Assembly: GCA_030549495.1 (NCBI GenBank)
Contig: JAUIRK010000231.1
Span: 42,736 to 106,735, forward strand
Direction: 5' to 3'
Source of the DNA: Nectonema munidae
Lineage: Eukaryota; Nematomorpha; Nectonematoida; Nectonematidae
Length of the DNA: 64,000 nucleotides
Below the pieces are notes generated by a model. The model was not told where the DNA came from, made no database searches, and saw only the letters and a list, made by a program, of their open reading frames with translations. Both the position numbers and the translations under genes were made by a program. Shown piece after piece: positions 58,300 to 64,000 of this stretch (position 1 is its first letter; the number at the start of each line of letters is the position of its first letter).

Positions 58300-60192
58300 T
58301 GCTTTTTACTAAGATCGTCAAAACGACGATCGATTACGAAGAAATAGCCGAAGTTAAACGATTAACCGTATAATGAATGAGGTTTTGCAAGCATAGCGAA
58401 AGCTTTAGTTCTCTTAATAACTTGATTTCAAAACCTTAGTTAGTTTTGTTCGAGTATCGATTTGGCTAGTTTATTTTTACATATATATACTTACCAAAAT
58501 ATTTTTTACATTTACTGCAGTAATTTTTCTCGCTCTCAAAGATAAAGCATCCTTCACAGTTTTTAAATGCAAACTAGTTGAATAAAGTTAAATTCTTTTC
58601 TGTGTGTCCGCTGATTACTACCAAATTTTATATATCTCTATGAAATTTTTGTTTCTTAACTTTTGATAAATGTTTTTATGATAAATATTTTAATTTTTTG
58701 ATTTTGTTTATTGTTTTGTAATATTTTATAATTTTGAATTCAGCTTTAAATAATGTTCAAAAACTGATGTGAGAAATATTTTGTTATATTGTTGTAAATT
58801 TTACGTTTGGCTAAATTAAGGATTTTTCTAAACTAGAGGTTTTAATTTCTAGATCACAATTCAAATTTGAGATAAATTAAGTTTTATTGTTCCAATAAAA
58901 ATACAAAAAGATAAAAACTTGAAATTCAGAAGCTGATATAGGTTGCTTGAAAATGACTTTATATTTTTTACCTAGTTACAATTCTGTTAATTAAAAAAAA
59001 GGTATAGCTTTTATTGAAGAGTGTAATTGCTTACTATGTAAATATGTGAAACAGTTGTAATATCAACCTAAATTTCAAACTGTTGAACAGAAGTGAGTCA
59101 AATATTCCAATTCAAATAAATTAACGCTTATAATGTTATAAAATTAATACTATATATTAACCGTATAAAATTTTCTTCCATTAAATATTTATTGTTTTTA
59201 ACCAGTTACTTTGCTATTTATTTTTTATTATACTAATAATAACAAAATAACACTGATGTAATATCTATTTACTTTTTACAAATAAGCTTCATTAAATCTT
59301 TTCGCACATTTTAAATCTTTGAGTTACGTTTTAAACTCTTTTAACTCAGCGAAAATATTGTTAACTTTATTATTTTAATTAGTCTAAAATATTTAAAGTA
59401 AGAGAAACCTTAAATTAAAATTTTTTAAAAGTTTTTTTTTATTTTTGAGGCTAAACATAATACATATATAAAAAGTTTTCCTAATGTGTTTATTATTTAT
59501 ATATAATAGAAAGTTTAGTTCACGGCTATTTTTGTTTTTAACCATGGTTTTGGACAATTTAATATTTAGATGTTTTAACTACAAACTCTATGAAATAAAA
59601 AAAAGATACTCAAAATAAAATTCTAAAATACAGTATTTGTAATAAAATACAGTATTGATATAAAAAATTGTGATTGTGTAAGTATATCATATAAAAAAAA
59701 TTTTTACTAAAACTAATAAACTATCACAAAAAATGAGGAGTAATCGTTAACCTAGATATGTGGTTAATAATATTAAATGAGCACACACAAGTAAAAAAAT
59801 TACATTAAAGTATGAATTAAAACTTTATTTGAACAAAAATAAATTAGATGCCATTTCATTAAAAACAAAGTTTAAAGTTTCTTGATGTTATTTGTATGAA
59901 TCTTGTGTATAGAAGTTTCAGCGTTTGACAATGTTTCTTTAGATTTTTTGTGTAGATTTCCATACCACCCAAGAGGTACTACAACGTGGCACGCATTTTT
60001 TTGAGTGGTCTCGCCTTGAGCCCTTATCCACTTTTTCTTCCATTTAGCAGTGTCTTCTAAAAATAGTAAATAATATAAAAATTTTGAAATAAATTTTTTT
60101 TAGTTACCTTTGATTCTTTTAAACATTATTAATTTCAGCTAATAATCAAATAATAAAATTAAAATAAATAAGTAAAAGTAAAAGCTAAATAT
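58300..60192. other. MULE 3' flank, mostly non-coding
   Basis: AT-rich. On the minus strand 60056-59872 encodes a plausible tail (WKKKWIRAQGETTQKNACHV, then VVPLGWYGNLHKKSKETLSN) behind an acceptor-like TTTTTAG. I could not link it to the upstream exons in phase, so it is left outside the gene model. Confidence 0.4.
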
Positions 60193-60544
60193 TTACTTCA
60201 AGATAGATTGCAAATTAAAAGAAGGAGTTTGATTTAAACATTGAAAGTTGACTTCATAGATATCGTCACAACTTTCAACTGGAGTTTTCTTGCAAGAGCT
60301 TATGAGAGATGATATTCTTGAAAGAAAAAAATACAAGTTTCTCGTTCTGGCGTATTCGCTGTAAATATCTTCAATAATTCTTTCTTTTTCTTCACGTTTA
60401 AGGTCATTACCTTCATTCCAGTTGTACTTTGAGTTGACCTGTTCAATTTCAGCCATGTCTTTAAATAATTTTTCTTCGTTTTTGATAAAAAACTCCATTA
60501 GCTCCCAAACACTGACTCTTTCTGATTGAAGACTTGCATGTAAT
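60193..60544 (-). CDS. FLYWCH-MULE gene, last exon
   Basis: LHASLQSERVSVWELMEFFI, then KNEEKLFKDMAEIEQVNSKY and IIEDIYSEYARTRNLYFFLS, ending SFNLQSILK and a stop. It is a helical C-terminus. Confidence 0.85.
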
Positions 60545-63500
60545 CTAAAAAAAATTATATCCTTTGTAGAGCATTATTATTAAAACATATTTTAAACTTA
60601 CGAGTTATGAAAGCCTTCAACATGGTTATTTGTCCTGATTTTTTTTCCAAATACATTCCAAAGTAGAATTTTGTTATCAACTAACCAAGTATTTTCAAAA
60701 TAAGCGAAAAATGGATCAATCGAGAAAGGGACCATCAACATCTTCATTTTACGATATGCTACTTTTATCTAAGTTTATTAAAAATTTAAAACAAAATAAT
60801 TAAATTTTAAATCTCTTTTACTTCCATTTGAGATAAAAAAGCTATTGAAAGTAACATCTTGATGCATTTTCTAAAGTTCAAACTTCTGGAATATAATGAA
60901 CTGAATCCAAGGGATACAAGCTTCCTATATACTGCTTGGCAAAAATGAAAATAGCATCCATGATAGTCGGCTTGGGGAAAAGACTAAAAAAAATATTGTG
61001 ATATTAAAAACATGCTAAAAGGTAAAAAATTTTACATTTCTTGTAGCTGATATAATTGAAGTTTCAAAATCTCCAGTGACATTTCTAATTACATTTTCAC
61101 CAACTACACTTTTCAAACAATCAAATACGTAACTTAAAATAAAGTTTTAAAATAAAATTTTAATTTTTTAGTTGAAAAGATTTTTGTGAAATACCTATAA
61201 GTTTCTTCTTTCTTATCGCATACAAGCGCATAAAGGACTGGTACTTGAATATGATTGTGAAAGGTGTGTATTGTGATTATCTGATGAAAGAGATGTGGCG
61301 CCTTTTTAAAAGTACCATCAACAAAAATGGAGTCTATCTGTGAAATTTGGTTGATGTGATGTAAAGTTTTTCCATAAAAAACTAAGTTCCTTTTGTTTTC
61401 GTATTGAAAATCCATTTGCAAAAATCTTGAGCCGTTTGCTACAGTGTATTTTTCGGGAATGGAAAATTCAAGATTTTTCGGACAGGGAAATTCTTTTTCT
61501 GCTTTTTCTTATATACCTTAATATGCTTCTTTTTTTCATTGTAGATCTTTGATCATTTTCGATGAGAAAAATATTGTCACTAAATAAATATAAACTATTA
61601 AGATACTTTTTAAAGATATGGAAAAAAATACTTGTATATTCTGTTAGAGCTTTTAAACGTTTCAAGTGCTTCTTTCTTGATATTAGATTTGAAGGCTACA
61701 CTTCCTGCATCTAATTCATCATGATTATGAGGCACTCTTTTTCAGGGATTGCTTCATCTTCTTTGTTTAGAAATAATTTTCCTGTTAATTAAAAAAATAC
61801 TTTAGTTAAAAATACATATATATATATATATATAAATTGTTGATTCTTGATTAGATTTAATAAATCGTTTAAATGAAACATTGGCAATCTGCAACCCAAA
61901 ACTGCAAAAAAACATCTGCTTTTTGTTTATTAAAACAAAAGCTAAGATTTTTTGCAGAGAAAGAATGCAACAAAAACGAATGCTTTAATTCTTTTGAACT
62001 AGTTTATTTTCTAATATTTTTAATCTAATTAAGTTTTAAATGTTTGTAAATATTTTTCAGTACCCAATATGCCCAAGAAAAGAATGTTAATAAACAATTC
62101 TGGCGTGTTTGAGAACACGTCGACGAATATATTTCTTTGTACTACAAAATAAAATGCAGTGTCTTTCATTTGTTTGGACAATGTTTCTGTTTATAAAAAT
62201 ATAATTTGAAAAACCATTACAATACGAAACATTCTCAGTAGGAAAGTCTAGTTGATCGACCAAAATATGAGAAAGCAATAAAATTGAAAAAATTTTCATC
62301 AAAGAGGAACCAAATATATAATATTTTACAAGTTTGTACCACAGAAATTACCATGTGGTATTATTTGTGATACTATTGGTAACAAGTGTTAATTATATCA
62401 AAGTTACTTAGCAATTATATAATGCAGTCCCAGTTAAAAAATCTTCTCAAAGCCTATTTTATATACACTCATTACAGTTTTTCCTGCAATACTGTCACTT
62501 GTTTTACTACAAGCTATAAATTACAGCCAAAAACTATTTATATTTGATTTCCATTATAATTTTCTCGATATGATGCTTATACTGTCTAACATTCTTAAAC
62601 AATCAGTGAATTTGCAATAAAAGAATTTACTGCTAAACAATGAAAATTCAAGAAATAGCAATGCTACGTGTAAATTGATTTTATAGAAAAAAATAGAATT
62701 TCGATATTATTAAAATTAAAAAAATTCATATTTATTACAAATTAAGTAATTTAGATTAAATCAATTTTATAGATCAAAAATAAAATTTCAATATTATTAA
62801 AATAAAAAAAAATTTATATCTATTACAAATTAAGTAATTTATGTTAAAAATCGATAGTTTTATTCAAAAAATTCAAATATAAAATATTGATTTATACAAG
62901 AACTTAAATTTTGACTATTTTGTTTAGATGTATTAATTAAGCATTTATTAACGGGTGAAGAAAAAAGTTAGTTTTGAAAAAACCGCTTATGTATCTTAAA
63001 GTATTAATGTTTCAAATAAGTTTATTGAATGTTTACGCAAATACGTTAAAGAACATATCTAGAACCAATAACAAGTATAAAAAATAATAGTTATAAAAAA
63101 TGCTCAAACATCTATAAATCTGTGTAACTATCGAATGGATTAATAAAAAAGCAGCAAAATTTTCAAGCATAATTGTAAAAGATGCACAAGGTCTGCTGCG
63201 ACAACTAAAGATTTACAAACCTAATTACAAAATTTGTGCAAAGATTTAGTTGATTGTTGAAAACTATAAAACTAAGGGGTTGTTCACAATTGACGTCAGA
63301 AAAACTTGACGAATTTTAGCCCTCCTTCCTCCTTTTGTCAACTTTTAAATATATTATGACATACCAAAATTGACCCTTGTCAACTCAAAGGTACACCCCT
63401 CCCTCCCAGTAATAGTTGACGTCAATTGTGAATGACCCCTACTATCAAATTAAACACATAATATAACCAATAAGTTCCGTAAAATTGTGAAAAAATATGT

Positions 63501-63674
63501 TGAAAAATTTTAAATTTTGATTAAAAATTATAGTTTTAACAGTCAACAAAAATAACAAAAAGAAAAACAAAAATACCTTTGCATGAAGAAGCTTTAGTAC
63601 AATAATAGACTTTGCTTGATAGAGTTTCTCTTTTCAGGAAATACTTGTACCCGTCAATGATCATTAGAAGTTGT
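60193..63674 (-). CDS. FLYWCH-MULE transposase gene, spliced, few frame slips
   Basis: A Mutator-like transposase: a FLYWCH zinc finger for DNA binding, then the MULE catalytic domain. Six exons on the minus strand: 63674-63577, 61781-61195, 61132-61036, 60983-60822, 60768-60602, 60544-60193. All five junction phases agree. The FLYWCH starts QLLMIIDGYKYFLKRETLSS with YYCTKASSCKG, and its HNH is in exon 2 (PHNHDELD). MULE blocks: SIFVDGTFKKAPHLFHQIIT, VTGDFETSIISATRN, GCYFHFCQAVYRKL, and AYFENTWLVDNK with RTNNHVEGFH. One-base slips in exon 2 lie in or beside adenine runs. The first coding exon is upstream of 63675 and not identified. The stop at 60193 ends SILK. Alternative: a domesticated gene, but the flanking inverted termini favour a transposon. 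Confidence 0.85.
60602..60768 (-). CDS. FLYWCH-MULE gene, TNN..EGFH exon
   Basis: IKVAYRKMKMLMVPFSIDPF, then FAYFENTWLVDNKILLWNVF, then GKKIRTNNHVEGFHNS. It ends in phase 2 at a GTAAGT donor. Confidence 0.9.
60822..60983 (-). CDS. FLYWCH-MULE gene, GC.FH motif exon
   Basis: 54 codons in phase 0: SFPQADYHGCYFHFCQAVYR, then KLVSLGFSSLYSRSLNFRKC. The GC.FH.CQA..RK pattern is characteristic of this transposase group. Confidence 0.88.
61036..61132 (-). CDS. FLYWCH-MULE gene, exon with the DFE motif
   Basis: YVFDCLKSVVGENVIRNVTG, then DFETSIISATRN. DFE with a following small-residue helix is the second acidic block of MULE transposases. Donor GTAAAATT. Confidence 0.85.
61195..61781 (-). CDS. FLYWCH-MULE gene, main exon
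   Basis: Acceptor TTAATTAACAG, donor GTATTT. It begins GKLFLNKEDEAIPEK, then VPHNHDELDAGSVAFKSNIK, later SILRYIRKSRK, FPCPKNLEFSIPEKYTVANG, and the catalytic DGTFKKAPHLFHQ. Two or three one-base slips in or beside A runs near 61490, 61670 and 61730 break the frame. Confidence 0.85.
61782..63576. other. First intron of the MULE gene
   Basis: 1.8 kb, AT-rich, with a TA microsatellite near 61815-61836, a near-duplicate pair at about 62680-62760 and 62760-62840, and a miniature element at 63276-63439. No other gene. Confidence 0.55.
63276..63439. mobile_element. Miniature relative of the 14247-17720 transposon, copy 3
   Basis: GGGGTTGTTCACAATTGACG on the left; the right end is inverted (GACGTCAATTGTGAATGACC). 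Flanking triplets are TAA and TAC, possibly a decayed 3-bp duplication. 164 bp, non-coding, inside an intron of the MULE gene. Confidence 0.8.
63577..63674 (-). CDS. FLYWCH-MULE gene, FLYWCH exon
   Basis: Acceptor CTTTTTTAG, donor GTATTT. QLLMIIDGYKYFLKRETLSS, then KVYYCTKASSCK with the first cysteine pair of the finger. It ends in phase 1. Confidence 0.85.
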
Positions 63675-64000
63675 CTAAAAAAGTGTATAAAAAATTTAAA
63701 TTAAAATTTTACCAAATTGTATGAAGTTTGATGAAGTTGTGTAAAATATTGTGGTATAAGGATCAATTGTATTGTGATATCAAAGTGAGTGGCAATGCCA
63801 ATAATGAATTTTTGTTAATGAATAATGAAAGTGGCAATGGCAATAATGAATGAAAATGCAATATAGAAATGCCTATATGTGCTTTGATTGATGATCAAAA
63901 TAGAGAGAGAGAGAAATTGAAGATTAATTGAGTTTGGTGCGTCAACTGACATGATTTACGACTGGCAATAAAAGGCCTCTAGCAATAAAAGGCCTAGAAC

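Larger units (their letters stand above)
57861..64000 (-). mobile_element. Large MULE (Mutator-like) element carrying a FLYWCH-MULE gene; right end outside window
   Basis: The left terminus at 57861 (GGCCATTTATTGCTAGA, then GGCCTTTTATTGCTACTCG and ATCATGTCA) is mirrored at 63947-64000 by the inverted sequence TGACATGATTTACG plus two copies of CAATAAAAGGCCT. The minus-strand gene at 60193-63674 lies between them. The left terminus with 219 bp is present twice in tandem. The exact right end and any target duplication are beyond the window. Confidence 0.75.

Noticed and set aside
58307-58373. Short reading TKIVKTTIDYEEIAEVKRLT after the duplicated MULE end
   Set aside because: Too short and without recognisable relatives; probably chance.
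59872-60056. Last exon of the MULE gene
   Set aside because: The coding-like tail could not be joined in phase to the exon ending at 60193, which has its own stop.

Overview
This window looks like AT-rich animal nuclear DNA, most likely from an arthropod. A parasitic copepod would fit, but the sequence alone does not prove it. I see no operons, Shine-Dalgarno sites or bacterial gene density. What I see is one spliced host gene on the + strand, broken into short exons, set in a dense pile of transposons and satellites.

The host gene is a PP2A regulatory subunit B'' (PPP2R3 family). I can place nine exons between 18019 and 56955, and their splice phases agree at every junction. They cover the region from just before the conserved tryptophan-arginine core through both EF-hands. 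The 5' exons before about 18.0 kb and the 3' exons after 56.96 kb were not found. Intron 3 (8.6 kb) and intron 7 (24.9 kb) are large and filled with transposons.

Layout. 1-14.2 kb: an uncharacterised transposase-like ORF, a LINE relic, a tRNA-derived SINE, a 3.5-kb element with terminal inverted repeats that holds a minisatellite, and a nearly intact hAT transposase gene. 14.2-17.7 kb: a DNA transposon with a TTA target duplication, holding a Ty3/Gypsy fossil. 18.0-31.7 kb: host exons 1-7 with hAT and Mutator-like miniature elements, a 205-bp satellite, and piggyBac copy A, which contains two younger insertions. 31.7-56.6 kb (host intron 7): two LINEs, a BED-type hAT, a ZMYM-type hAT whose 3' end has become a 217-bp tandem array, a FLYWCH/MULE element with an exact 8-bp target duplication, a LINE interrupted by a hAT, piggyBac copies B and C, and a stretch of suspicious homopolymers. 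56.6-64 kb: host exons 8-9, then a large MULE element whose FLYWCH-MULE transposase gene still has introns. Its right end lies beyond the window.

The most interesting points are: (i) several Mutator-like or MULE-linked elements whose terminal repeats are small arrays of one short word, a different word for each family; (ii) a FLYWCH-MULE gene with six exons in consistent phase; (iii) host exons 4-6 lying between outward-facing piggyBac ends; (iv) a satellite seeded from the junction of a hAT coding tail and a hAT terminus; (v) a strong decoy splice donor inside host exon 8.
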